Positions 40,596 to 48,659 of a stretch of DNA of 54,185 nucleotides are shown in pieces. The notes below the pieces were generated by a model. That model saw only the letters and a list, made by a program, of their open reading frames with translations, was not told where the DNA came from and ran no database searches. Made by a program: the position numbers and the translations under genes. The stretch comes from Cypionkella sp. (lineage in GTDB: Bacteria > Pseudomonadota > Alphaproteobacteria > Rhodobacterales > Rhodobacteraceae): positions 1 to 54,185 of the forward strand of contig JALRIN010000017.1 in the NCBI GenBank assembly GCA_023255415.1, given 5' to 3'. How positions within the stretch are numbered: the stretch's first letter is position 1; each line of letters begins with the position of its first letter.

Positions 40596-41021
40596 ATGAA
40601 ATATCTAAACCTGTCGCTGTTGATCCTGTTTCCCGTGGCGTGGTTCGCGCCACTTTTGCGCGCGGCGGTGCTGCCGATTTTTGGCATGCGCGAAATCTCG
40701 GTTGTGACGGGGCTGCAATCGCTTTGGGCCTCGGATGCGGCGCTGGCGCTTTTGGTGACCACCTTTGCAATCTTTGCGCCATTTGCCAAAACCCTTGGGC
40801 TGGCGCTGATCCACTTTGGCTATCTGTCGCGCGCCGCCCTGCCCTGGCTTGCGTGGTTTGGCAAATTGGCGATGGCTGAAGTGTTTTTGATCGCGCTTTA
40901 CATCGTTATCGCCAAGGGCGCGGGGCATGTCACGGTGCAGCCGGCTTGGGGGCTTTATCTGTTTACGTTTTGCGTGCTGGCCGGGGTCGTGATGTCATGG
41001 ATCAGTGCCAAGAAGGCTTGA
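40596..41021 (+). CDS. Paraquat-inducible protein A (PqiA) domain protein, single half
   Basis: This 141-residue membrane protein has four helices and a PqiA-type pattern: NLSLLILFPVAWFAPLLRAA, then FAPFAKTLGLALIHFGYL and a final helix. E. coli PqiA has two such halves (about 417 residues) with N-terminal CxxC zinc sites; this protein is one half without them. PqiA works with MCE proteins in membrane lipid homeostasis, which fits the MlaE/MlaF genes just upstream. ATG at 40596 follows GCGGG, a weak ribosome site. Confidence 0.8.
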   Translation: MKYLNLSLLILFPVAWFAPLLRAAVLPIFGMREISVVTGLQSLWASDAALALLVTTFAIFAPFAKTLGLALIHFGYLSRAALPWLAWFGKLAMAEVFLIALYIVIAKGAGHVTVQPAWGLYLFTFCVLAGVVMSWISAKKA

Positions 41022-41052
41022 TGCCGGGCGCGTTTCAGGGCACCAAAGGCCA

Positions 41053-42411
41053 ATGGCAAAACACTCAAACTCATTCACCTGCACGGCTTGCGGTCAGACC
41101 CATGGCAAATGGATCGGCAAATGCGAAGGCTGTGGCGCTTGGAACACGCTGATCGAAGAGGCGCCCCTGTCCAGCGGCCCCAAGGCGCTGGGAAGCAAGG
41201 GCCGCTCGATCCATCTGACTGATCTGGCCACCCAAGCCGAAGCCCCGCCGCGTGCGTCATCTGGCATTGACGAGCTGGACCGGGTCTTGGGCGGCGGGCT
41301 GGTGCCGGCCTCGGCCATTCTGGTGGGCGGCGATCCGGGCATTGGCAAATCCACACTTTTGCTGCAAGCGGCGGCAAGTTTCGCCAATCATGGGGTGAAA
41401 TGCCTGTATATTTCGGGCGAAGAGGCGGCAGCCCAAGTGCAGATGCGCGCGCAGCGTTTGGGGCTGACGCAATCGCCGGTGGCTTTGGGGGCCGAGACCA
41501 ATCTGCGCGACATTCTAACAACGCTCGACGCCGAACGCCCCGGCCTTGCGATCATCGATTCGATTCAGACCATGTGGCTGGATACCGTCGACAGCGCGCC
41601 GGGGTCGGTCAGCCAAGTGCGCGCAGCCTGTCACGAGCTGGTGACCTTTGCCAAGCGGCGCGGCGTGGCGATCATCCTTGTGGGCCATGTCACCAAAGAC
41701 GGCCAGATCGCAGGCCCGCGCGTGGTCGAACATATGGTCGATACGGTGCTTTATTTTGAGGGCGAGCGCGGCCACCAATTTCGTATCTTGCGCGCGGTGA
41801 AAAACCGCTTTGGCCCGGCTGACGAGATTGGCGTGTTTGAGATGACCGGCGCAGGCCTGTCGCAAGTGCTGAACCCCTCGGCGCTGTTTTTATCCGAGCG
41901 CGGCCAAGCCTCGCCCGGATCGGCGGTTTTTGCTGGCATTGAAGGCACCCGCCCAGTGCTGACCGAGATCCAGGCCCTTGTCGCCCCCTCGCCGCTGGGC
42001 ACCCCGCGCCGCACCGTGGTCGGGCTTGATTCGGGCAGGCTTTCCACCATCATCGCCGTGCTGGAAGCGCGCTGCGGCATCCCCTTTGCGGGCTTGGATG
42101 TGTTCTTGAACGTCGCGGGTGGCATGCGGGTGACCGAACCCGCCGCCGATCTGGCCGTGGCAGCCGCCATATTGTCTGCGCGCGAAGATGTGGCAATCCC
42201 GCCCGAAACCGTGCTTTTCGGGGAAATAAGCCTTTCCGGCGCGCTGCGCCCGGTGGGGCAAACAGAAAACAGGTTGAAAGAAGCCGCAAAACTTGGTTTC
42301 TCACAAGCAATCGCGCCAAAAGGGTCAAAGCTTGGGCAGGTAGAGGGCATGCAGGTGCGGGAAATGCCCGATCTGACCGCCTTTGTCGGAGAAATGTTCG
42401 GGGCGGGTTAA
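41053..42411 (+). CDS. radA: DNA repair protein RadA (branch migration helicase)
   Basis: This 452-residue protein has an N-terminal zinc finger with Cys10, Cys13, Cys24 and Cys27, then a RecA-like ATPase with Walker A GGDPGIGKST. The RadA-specific KNRFG motif (RAVKNRFGPADEIGVFEM) and a Lon-protease-like C-terminal domain (GLDVFLNVAGGMRVTEPAAD) follow. RadA promotes RecA-dependent recombination by extending heteroduplexes. ATG at 41053 is preceded by AAAGGC; it starts 31 bases after the PqiA-like gene. cvpA follows 20 bases later, the same radA-cvpA-purF order seen in related genomes. Confidence 0.95.
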   Translation: MAKHSNSFTCTACGQTHGKWIGKCEGCGAWNTLIEEAPLSSGPKALGSKGRSIHLTDLATQAEAPPRASSGIDELDRVLGGGLVPASAILVGGDPGIGKSTLLLQAAASFANHGVKCLYISGEEAAAQVQMRAQRLGLTQSPVALGAETNLRDILTTLDAERPGLAIIDSIQTMWLDTVDSAPGSVSQVRAACHELVTFAKRRGVAIILVGHVTKDGQIAGPRVVEHMVDTVLYFEGERGHQFRILRAVKNRFGPADEIGVFEMTGAGLSQVLNPSALFLSERGQASPGSAVFAGIEGTRPVLTEIQALVAPSPLGTPRRTVVGLDSGRLSTIIAVLEARCGIPFAGLDVFLNVAGGMRVTEPAADLAVAAAILSAREDVAIPPETVLFGEISLSGALRPVGQTENRLKEAAKLGFSQAIAPKGSKLGQVEGMQVREMPDLTAFVGEMFGAG

Positions 42412-42431
42412 GCCCCAAAAGGAGCGGACGT

Positions 42432-43046
42432 ATGGAAGGTTTCACCCTTGTTGACGGCGTGGTTGCGGGCGTCATCGTGCTGTCAGCCATTCTGGCCTAT
42501 TCGCGCGGCTTTGTGCGCGAAGCCATGGCGATTGCGGGCTGGGTTGGGGCGGCACTTTTGGCCTATACCTTTGCAGCCCAAGCCCAGCCTTTGGTCAAAG
42601 AAATTCCGGTGATCAACAAATTCCTTGCCGAAAGCTGCGAGCTGTCATTGATCGCGGCCTTTGCGGCGGTCTTTGCCCTTGGGCTGATCCTTGCGGCGCT
42701 GTTCACTCCGCTGCTGTCATCGGTGGTGCAACGCTCGGTTCTGGGCGGGCTGGATCAAGTCTTGGGATTTTTGTTTGGCGTGGCACGCGGCGTCATCTTG
42801 GTGGCCGTGGCGTTTTTGGTTTACGATCGTGCCGTGGCGGCCAATACCGTCCCGATGATCGAAGCCTCGCGCTCGGCCAACATTTTCGCCTCTTTCCAAG
42901 GCGATATCAACCAAGCCGTGCCAAGCGATGCGCCAAATTGGATTGTAAGCCGCTATAACGAGCTGACCGCCACCTGCGCAAAAACCAGCGCAAGTGCCAC
43001 GGGTGCGCCCGCTGAAACCACAGTTGCAACCGCGCCTTCGAACTAA
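42432..43046 (+). CDS. cvpA: CvpA-family membrane protein
   Basis: This 204-residue protein has four membrane helices of the CvpA family: FTLVDGVVAGVIVLSAILAY at the start, the RGFVREAM loop, and GGLDQVLGFLFGVARGVILV with the conserved LGFLFGxxRG. A soluble Ala/Thr-rich tail ends the protein. CvpA is named for colicin V production but is a general envelope protein, often just upstream of purF as here. AAGGAG lies before the ATG. Confidence 0.92.
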   Translation: MEGFTLVDGVVAGVIVLSAILAYSRGFVREAMAIAGWVGAALLAYTFAAQAQPLVKEIPVINKFLAESCELSLIAAFAAVFALGLILAALFTPLLSSVVQRSVLGGLDQVLGFLFGVARGVILVAVAFLVYDRAVAANTVPMIEASRSANIFASFQGDINQAVPSDAPNWIVSRYNELTATCAKTSASATGAPAETTVATAPSN

Positions 43047-43096
43047 GCCCTACCCTTATGGGCAAAGCCGCATGCGAGGGGGTGACACTGGCCCGC

Positions 43097-43120
43097 GATG
43101 CGCCTAAATCAGGGCGCATC
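43097..43120 (+). promoter_or_regulatory. Hairpin in the purF leader
   Basis: GATGCGCC-TAAATCAG-GGCGCATC is a perfect 8-bp inverted repeat located 23 bases before the purF ATG. It is not followed by a T run, so it is more likely an operator or a leader structure affecting purF translation than a terminator. Confidence 0.4.
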
Positions 43121-43143
43121 ACCACACCGGAATCGGAGGCTCC

Positions 43144-44607
43144 ATGCAACCCTTCTACGCACATCCCTTTGACGATGATAAGCTCAAGGAAGAATGCGGC
43201 GTTTTTGGCGTGATCGGCGTCTCGGATGCCTCGAACTTCGTGGCACTTGGTCTACACGCGCTGCAACACCGCGGCCAAGAGGCGGGCGGCATTGTCTCAT
43301 ACGATCCAGCCACCGGCTTTAACTCGGCGCGCCGCTTTGGCTATGTGCGCGACAATTTCACCAAACCCGATGTGATGGACACCCTGCCCGGCCAATTGGC
43401 CATCGGCCATGTGCGCTATTCCACCGCCGGATCAAAAGGTGCCACCGCCATTCGCGACGTGCAGCCCTTTTTTGGCGAATTCTCGATGGGCGGTGCGGCA
43501 ATTGCCCACAACGGCAACCTGACCAATGCCAGTGCGCTGCGCCGCGAATTGATCGAGCGCGGCTCGATCTTTCAATCCTCCTCGGACAGCGAATGCATCA
43601 TCCACCTGATGGCGCGCTCTATCCAGAAAAACATCTCGGAACGCATCAAAGACGCGCTGCGCCGGGTTGAAGGCGCGTTTTCCATCGTGGCGATGACCCG
43701 CACCAAGCTGATTGGCGTGCGCGACCCCTTGGGCGTGCGGCCACTGGTGCTGGGACGGATCGGCGATAATGCTTGGGCGCTGTCGTCGGAAACCTGCGGT
43801 CTGGATATCATCGGCGCCGAATTCATCCGCGAGATCGAACCCGGCGAGATGGTGGTGATCGAGGACGGCAAGATCAACTCGACCCGCCCCTTTTCTCCGG
43901 CAAAATCGCGGTTCTGCATCTTTGAACATGTCTATTTCAGCCGTCCCGACAGCATTCTTGGCGGCCACTCGGTCTATGAAACCCGTCGCCAAATCGGGGT
44001 AGAACTGGCCAAAGAAGCCCCGGTTGACGCCGACCTCGTTTGCCCTGTGCCCGATTCTGGCACGCCTGCGGCCATCGGCTACAGCCAGCAATCGGGTATT
44101 CCCTATGCGATGGGCATCATCCGCAACCAATATATGGGCCGCACCTTTATCGAACCTTCGGAATCGATCCGCAACATGGGCGTGCGGCTGAAACTCAACG
44201 TCAACCGCGCGCTGATCAAGGGCAAACGGGTGATTTTGGTCGACGATTCGGTGGTGCGCGGCACCACCTCGCGCAAGATCAAAGACATGATCCTCGAGGC
44301 AGGGGCTGCCGAAGTGCACTTCCGCATCGCCTCTCCGCCCACCGCTTGGCCCTGCTTTTACGGTGTCGATACCCCCGAACGCAGCAAATTGCTTGCCGCG
44401 ACCATGACCGAGGACGAAATGCGCGACTGGATCGGGGTGAACAGCCTCAAATTCATCTCGCTTGACGGTCTTTACCGCGCCGCGGGCGAAGCAAAGGGGC
44501 GCAATCCGGCAAGCCCGCAATATTGCGACGCCTGCTTCTCGGGCGAATACCCAGTTGCCCCTTCGGATAAGATCGCCGAAGGTTTCGAGATGAAAGCGGC
44601 CGAATAA
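43144..44607 (+). CDS. purF: Amidophosphoribosyltransferase
   Basis: This 487-residue enzyme makes 5-phosphoribosylamine from PRPP and glutamine, the first step of purine synthesis. It is the B. subtilis type: a 17-residue propeptide precedes the nucleophile Cys18 (EECGVFGVIG), which must be exposed by self-cleavage. Cysteines for a 4Fe-4S cluster are visible in SRFCIFEHVYF and YCDACFSGEYP. The PRPP loop is VILVDDSVVRGTTSRKIKDM. GGAGG lies before the ATG. A small sulfotransferase-like gene follows after 30 bases. Confidence 0.96.
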   Translation: MQPFYAHPFDDDKLKEECGVFGVIGVSDASNFVALGLHALQHRGQEAGGIVSYDPATGFNSARRFGYVRDNFTKPDVMDTLPGQLAIGHVRYSTAGSKGATAIRDVQPFFGEFSMGGAAIAHNGNLTNASALRRELIERGSIFQSSSDSECIIHLMARSIQKNISERIKDALRRVEGAFSIVAMTRTKLIGVRDPLGVRPLVLGRIGDNAWALSSETCGLDIIGAEFIREIEPGEMVVIEDGKINSTRPFSPAKSRFCIFEHVYFSRPDSILGGHSVYETRRQIGVELAKEAPVDADLVCPVPDSGTPAAIGYSQQSGIPYAMGIIRNQYMGRTFIEPSESIRNMGVRLKLNVNRALIKGKRVILVDDSVVRGTTSRKIKDMILEAGAAEVHFRIASPPTAWPCFYGVDTPERSKLLAATMTEDEMRDWIGVNSLKFISLDGLYRAAGEAKGRNPASPQYCDACFSGEYPVAPSDKIAEGFEMKAAE

Positions 44608-44637
44608 CCGCCCGCATCGTCTGGATCAGCCCTTCCC

Positions 44638-45186
44638 ATGACCCAAGTTTTCGTACTTTGTACCGGCCGCTGCGGATCAACCACTTTCGCTGCGGCCTGC
44701 CAACAGGCAAACAATTTTACCGCAGCCCACGAATCGCGCACCTACCGGCTTGGCGCCGACCGCTTTGCCTATCCGCCCAACCATATCGAGGTCGACAACC
44801 GCCTGGCTTGGTTCACCGGCAAACTCGACGCCCATTTCGGGGCCACCCCCTTCTACGTCCACCTCACGCGCAACCGCGCCCAGACCGCCGCCTCTTTCGC
44901 CACCCGCATCACCCACGGGCTGATGAAGGCCTACCGCAATGACATTTTGCTCGACCTGCCGAAATATGAACCCCAAACCCCCGCACTTGCCATCGCCGAA
45001 GACCTTGTCGACACCACCACCGCAAACATCACCCTGTTCTTGCGCGACAAACCCCGCGTAATGCAGATCAGCCTCGAAACCATCCGAACAGACTTCCCAA
45101 AATTCTGGGCTTGGATCGGGGCGCAGGGCGATCTTGACGCAGCCCTTGCCACTTTCGCCACGCGACACAACGCCACCAATCCCTAA
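44638..45186 (+). CDS. Sulfotransferase-like P-loop protein
   Basis: This 182-residue protein begins with VLCTGRCGSTTFAAACQQAN, the 5'-phosphosulfate-binding P-loop typical of PAPS-dependent sulfotransferases (Stf0-like). The segment TPFYVHLTRNRAQTAASFAT probably forms the 3'-phosphate-binding strand-helix. It is shorter than most sulfotransferases (about 250) and lacks a clear C-terminal region. No ribosome site is obvious. The substrate is unknown. Confidence 0.72.
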   Translation: MTQVFVLCTGRCGSTTFAAACQQANNFTAAHESRTYRLGADRFAYPPNHIEVDNRLAWFTGKLDAHFGATPFYVHLTRNRAQTAASFATRITHGLMKAYRNDILLDLPKYEPQTPALAIAEDLVDTTTANITLFLRDKPRVMQISLETIRTDFPKFWAWIGAQGDLDAALATFATRHNATNP

Positions 45187-45197
45187 GCCCCCTTGCC

Positions 45198-45231
45198 CTT
45201 TCATCTTGGCTCAAATATCCCCGCCGGAGGC
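45198..45231 (+). repeat. Dispersed intergenic repeat, copy 6
   Basis: CTTTCATCTTGGCTCAAATA starts at 45198 and ends in the same CCCCGCCGGAGGC tail as the pyrC-pyrE copy. It lies between the sulfotransferase-like gene and the SDR gene, here as a single unpaired copy. Confidence 0.72.
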
Positions 45232-45272
45232 ATCCCCGCGTCACATCAGCGCCCAGTTCGAAGGATAAAGCC

Positions 45273-45929
45273 ATGACCCAACGCATCGCCCTGATCACCG
45301 GCGCCTCGCGCGGCCTTGGTGCCGCTTTGGCCGAAGATCTTGCCATCCGTGGCTGGCATGTGGTGGCGCTGGCCCGCACCGTCGGTGCGCTTGAAGAGCT
45401 TGACGACCGTGTCAAAGCCCTGGGCCTGCCCGGTGCAGGCGGCCTTACCCTTGCGCCGATGGATGTCACCGACAGCGATGCCATGCAGCATCTGTGCCTG
45501 TCGATCCATCAGCGTTGGGGCGGTCTGCAGCTTTGGGCCCATACCGCGATCCATGCAGCCCCGCTTGCCCCCGCAGGCTCGATTGATGCCAAGGACATGG
45601 CGAAATCCGTCGCCACCAATCTGACCGCCACCGCGGCCCTCGTGCCCATGGTCGAACCCTTGCTGCGCGCCGGCGCAGGTCAGGCGCTGTTTTTCGACGA
45701 CCCGCGCGCAGGCGCGAAATTCTTCAGCAGCTATGGCGCGACCAAGGCCGCCCAAATCGCCATTGCCCGCTCTTGGGCGGCCGAAAATGCCAAGATTGGC
45801 CCGCAGGTGCAGATCCTGACCCCCGAGCCGATGCCCACCGCCACGCGCGCGCGGTTCTTTCCGGGCGAAGATCGCGCGCCGCTGCAGGCGCCGCGCGACG
45901 TTGCCCGCCGCCTGCTTGCCGGCCTTTGA
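45273..45929 (+). CDS. Short-chain dehydrogenase/reductase (SDR)
   Basis: This 218-residue Rossmann-fold protein has the NAD(P)-binding GASRGLGAALAED motif at the N-terminus and the catalytic Tyr-x-x-x-Lys in SSYGATKAAQIA. The usual NNAG strand reads AHTAIHAA, and the catalytic Ser position reads as FFDDPRAG, so the active site may be altered. AAGGA lies before the ATG. The downstream GST-like gene begins inside its stop codon. The substrate is unknown. Confidence 0.83.
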   Translation: MTQRIALITGASRGLGAALAEDLAIRGWHVVALARTVGALEELDDRVKALGLPGAGGLTLAPMDVTDSDAMQHLCLSIHQRWGGLQLWAHTAIHAAPLAPAGSIDAKDMAKSVATNLTATAALVPMVEPLLRAGAGQALFFDDPRAGAKFFSSYGATKAAQIAIARSWAAENAKIGPQVQILTPEPMPTATRARFFPGEDRAPLQAPRDVARRLLAGL

Positions 45930-46540
45930 CGCCGATCCTCTACAGCTTTCGCCGCTGCCCCTATGCGATGCGGGCGCGGCTGGCGCTTATCGCCGCCGAT
46001 CAGCGCGTGTATCTGCGCGAAATCGCTTTGCGCGACAAACCTGCCGCCTTTCTGGCGGCCTCGCCAAAAGCCACGGTGCCGGTGCTGGTCACCGATCAGG
46101 CCGTGATCGCGGAAAGCCTGCAGATCATGCAGTGGGCGCTTGCACAAAACGACCCCGCAGGCTGGCTGCAGATGCCGCCCGAGGCCGCGATTTGGATTGC
46201 GCGTTGCGACAGCAGTTTCAAGACAGCACTGGATGGCGTCAAATATGCCAGCCGTGCGCCCGAGGCGCTGCCCGCCCACCGTGCAAACGCGATTGCGTTT
46301 CTGTCTGATCTGAACGCCAGCCTCGGGCTTTGGCTTTACGCCAAACCAAGCCTTGCCGATGCCGCCCTGCTGCCCTTTGTGCGCCAATATGCGATGATTG
46401 ATCCCGACTGGTTCGCAGCGCAACCCTGGCCGCGCCTGCAAGACTGGCTGGCGCGGTTTTTGGCAAGCGAGGCTTTCGTCCGCGCGATGCAAAAGCAGCC
46501 GCTTTGGCAACCGGATGCAGCCCCCCTAGCTTTCCCCTAG
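45926..46540 (+). CDS. Glutathione S-transferase-like protein with TTG start
   Basis: This 204-residue protein has a thioredoxin-fold N-terminal part with RRCPYAMRARLALI (CPxxM/R motif as in glutaredoxin/omega-type GSTs) and KATVPVLVTDQAVIAESLQI, the cis-Pro and glutathione-binding segments. A helical C-terminal domain follows. I chose TTG at 45926 because it overlaps the SDR stop as TTGA, leaves the fold intact, and no ATG is available before it. Its last 15 bases overlap the end of the convergent lyase gene. Confidence 0.78.
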   Translation: MTPILYSFRRCPYAMRARLALIAADQRVYLREIALRDKPAAFLAASPKATVPVLVTDQAVIAESLQIMQWALAQNDPAGWLQMPPEAAIWIARCDSSFKTALDGVKYASRAPEALPAHRANAIAFLSDLNASLGLWLYAKPSLADAALLPFVRQYAMIDPDWFAAQPWPRLQDWLARFLASEAFVRAMQKQPLWQPDAAPLAFP

Positions 46541-47632
46541 CGCCTCGGCCATTGCCGACCACAGCACCTCGAGGGGTTCAATCCCGACCGAGAGGCGGAT
46601 AAAGCCCTCGGCCACCTGATCGCCCCAACGCGCACGCCGCTCGCCCGAACTATGGGTGCCGCCAAAGCTGGTGGATTGCACCAGATAGCGGCAGTCGGTC
46701 AAAAACCGCTCGGCGCGCGCGGCCGAGGCCATTTGAAAGCCGATCAGAAACCCGCCAGAGCCCATCTGCCGCTGCGCCACCGCATAGCTTGCATCGCCCG
46801 CAAGCCCCGGATAGCGCACCGCCGTCACCCCGGCCTGTTCGCCCAAGCGCTGCGCAATCACTGCAGCCGAGGCGCACATCCGCTCTAGCCGCAGCTCTAA
46901 TGTCTCAAGCCCGCGATGCACCTGCCAAGCCTCGAAAGGCCCCGGCACCGCCCCCGACAGCCTGCGCCAATCGCGCACCCGCGCCATAAGGGCCGGGTCT
47001 CGCCCGGCCACATGTCCAAACAGCACATCCGAATGCCCCGCAGGCGCTTTGGTATCAGCCGCCACCACCAGATCGCAGCCCAGATCCAAGGGGCGCTGCA
47101 ACAGCGGCGTCATCGTGGTGTTATCGGCAATCACCAAGGCCCCCGCCGCGCGGGCCCGCGCCACCACGGCGGCAATATCCACCACGTCCAAACCAGGGTT
47201 CGAAGGCGTTTCCAGATAGACCACCGCCGCACCGCTAAAATCGGCGGTGTCGTAATCCCGCGTCGCCATCTCGACCACCTCAACGCCAAAGGGAGCCAAA
47301 AAGCCTGCCGAAAACACCCGCGTGACATAATAGCCATCCGCCGGAATGATCAGCCGGTCGCCCTGTTTCAGCACTGCCATCAGCGCCGCCGAAATCGCCG
47401 CCATACCCGAGGGAAAGCTGACCACCTCGGCCTGTTCCAACAGCGCAAGCTGGGCCTCGACGGCCTCCCAGGTCGACATGCCGTTGCGGCCATAGATATG
47501 CGCGGCCCCCGCCACTTCGGGCAGGTGAAAGGTGGCGGCGGGCACGATGGGCAAAGACACCGGATCGCCCTTGGCAAGGCTTTTGCTGCGGTGATGCAAA
47601 ATCTCGGCGGCAATGGTGTGATTGGCGGTCAT
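46526..47632 (-). CDS. Cystathionine lyase/synthase-type PLP enzyme
   Basis: This 368-residue protein of the Cys/Met metabolism PLP family carries the PLP lysine in AADTKAPAGHSDVLFGHV and upstream EVVSFPSGMAAISAALMAVL. YLETPSNPGLDVVDI and FGGTHSSGERRARWG complete the site. It may be a cystathionine beta- or gamma-lyase, or gamma-synthase; these cannot be told apart by sequence alone, though Rhodobacteraceae homologues are commonly called cystathionine beta-lyase. ATG at 47632 follows GGAG. It is separated from the upstream dehydrogenase gene by a hairpin, so it is probably expressed separately. Confidence 0.86.
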   Translation of the reverse strand: MTANHTIAAEILHHRSKSLAKGDPVSLPIVPAATFHLPEVAGAAHIYGRNGMSTWEAVEAQLALLEQAEVVSFPSGMAAISAALMAVLKQGDRLIIPADGYYVTRVFSAGFLAPFGVEVVEMATRDYDTADFSGAAVVYLETPSNPGLDVVDIAAVVARARAAGALVIADNTTMTPLLQRPLDLGCDLVVAADTKAPAGHSDVLFGHVAGRDPALMARVRDWRRLSGAVPGPFEAWQVHRGLETLELRLERMCASAAVIAQRLGEQAGVTAVRYPGLAGDASYAVAQRQMGSGGFLIGFQMASAARAERFLTDCRYLVQSTSFGGTHSSGERRARWGDQVAEGFIRLSVGIEPLEVLWSAMAEALGES

Positions 47633-47689
47633 CGGTCTGCTCCTGCTTTTGTTGCGCCACCCTAATCTGGCCCAGCCCTTACATACAAG

Positions 47690-47718
47690 AGCCCGCCCAA
47701 GATCGCTTCGGGCGGGCT
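47690..47718. terminator. Terminator-like hairpin between the dehydrogenase and lyase genes
   Basis: AGCCCGCCC (47690-47698) pairs with GGGCGGGCT (47710-47718). It lies 33 bases after the end of the minus-strand dehydrogenase gene and is likely to end the MttB-type operon, although the T run is poor. Confidence 0.6.
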
Positions 47719-47750
47719 TTGCTGTGGGTTTGTGCGGCCGTGCCGCGCGC

Positions 47751-48650
47751 CTATTCCAAGCGCGACGGAAAACCTTCGGCGCGCAGATCGGTGCCCAGCA
47801 GATCTTCCAACAGCTTGGCAATCATCGGCGATTGCGCCTCGCCACCATAGGCGGCTTTGGCGGCGATATAGGTTTGGTTGGTCATGCTGGCCAGATCCAG
47901 CGGCACGCCGAATTCCTTGCCAAAGCCCAAGGCAAAACCCAGATCCTTCAGTGCCAGATCAATATTAAAGGCAATGTCATAAGATCCATTCAGGATCAGC
48001 GCGCCTTCGGTTTCATGCACAAAGGAATTGCCAGAGGAAGCCGCAATCGCCGCATGCGCCTGCGCCAGATCCAGCCCGCCACGTTTGGCCAGCATTAGCG
48101 CCTCGGAGGTGGCCTTCAGATGGATAAAGGCCAGCATATTGGTGATCACCTTGATGATCGACGAAGACCCGAGCGGCCCCATATGGAAAATCCGGTCGCC
48201 CATGGCAGCCATAGCTCCGTGGTGCAGATCAAACAGCGCCTTTGATCCGCCCGCAAGCATGGTGATCTTGCCTTGGGCGGCCAGATGCACACCGCCGGTG
48301 ACCGGCAGTTCCATCATCTCGATGCCCGCAGCCTCGGCCACAGCACCCAGGCGCAACACATCCTCGCGCCCCAGCGTGGACATCTCAAGCCAAGAGGCCC
48401 CCGGCTTCATCACCGGCAAAATCGCGCGCAGCACACGTTCAGACACGCTGGGCGATGGCAGACAGGTGATGACATGATCGGCCGACGCAGCCGCTGCCTC
48501 GGCACTGCTGGCAAGGGTAGCGCCCTTGGCCACCAGCCGCGTGGCAAGTGCCGGGTTAAGATCAAAAACCGTCACCTCAAAGCCTGCCTTCAGCAGACAG
48601 GCTGCACAATTGGCCCCCAGATTTCCGAGGCCTATGTAAGCGTAATGCAT
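47751..48650 (-). CDS. 3-hydroxyisobutyrate dehydrogenase-family NAD(P)-dependent oxidoreductase
   Basis: This 299-residue beta-hydroxyacid dehydrogenase has the Rossmann motif GLGNLGANCAACLLKAG, the substrate-binding region LPVTGGVHLAAQGKITMLAG (the DxPVSGG-like segment) and the catalytic lysine in GSSSIIKVITNMLAFIHL. It oxidises or reduces a beta-hydroxyacid or semialdehyde. It is the last gene of the MttB-type operon, 9 bases after the aldehyde dehydrogenase gene, so the substrate should come from that pathway. Confidence 0.87.
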   Translation of the reverse strand: MHYAYIGLGNLGANCAACLLKAGFEVTVFDLNPALATRLVAKGATLASSAEAAAASADHVITCLPSPSVSERVLRAILPVMKPGASWLEMSTLGREDVLRLGAVAEAAGIEMMELPVTGGVHLAAQGKITMLAGGSKALFDLHHGAMAAMGDRIFHMGPLGSSSIIKVITNMLAFIHLKATSEALMLAKRGGLDLAQAHAAIAASSGNSFVHETEGALILNGSYDIAFNIDLALKDLGFALGFGKEFGVPLDLASMTNQTYIAAKAAYGGEAQSPMIAKLLEDLLGTDLRAEGFPSRLE

Positions 48651-48659
48651 GATGTCTCC

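Noticed and set aside
43432..44520. A 362-codon open frame antisense to purF
   Set aside because: purF is complete and well conserved on the plus strand; the antisense translation has no family features.
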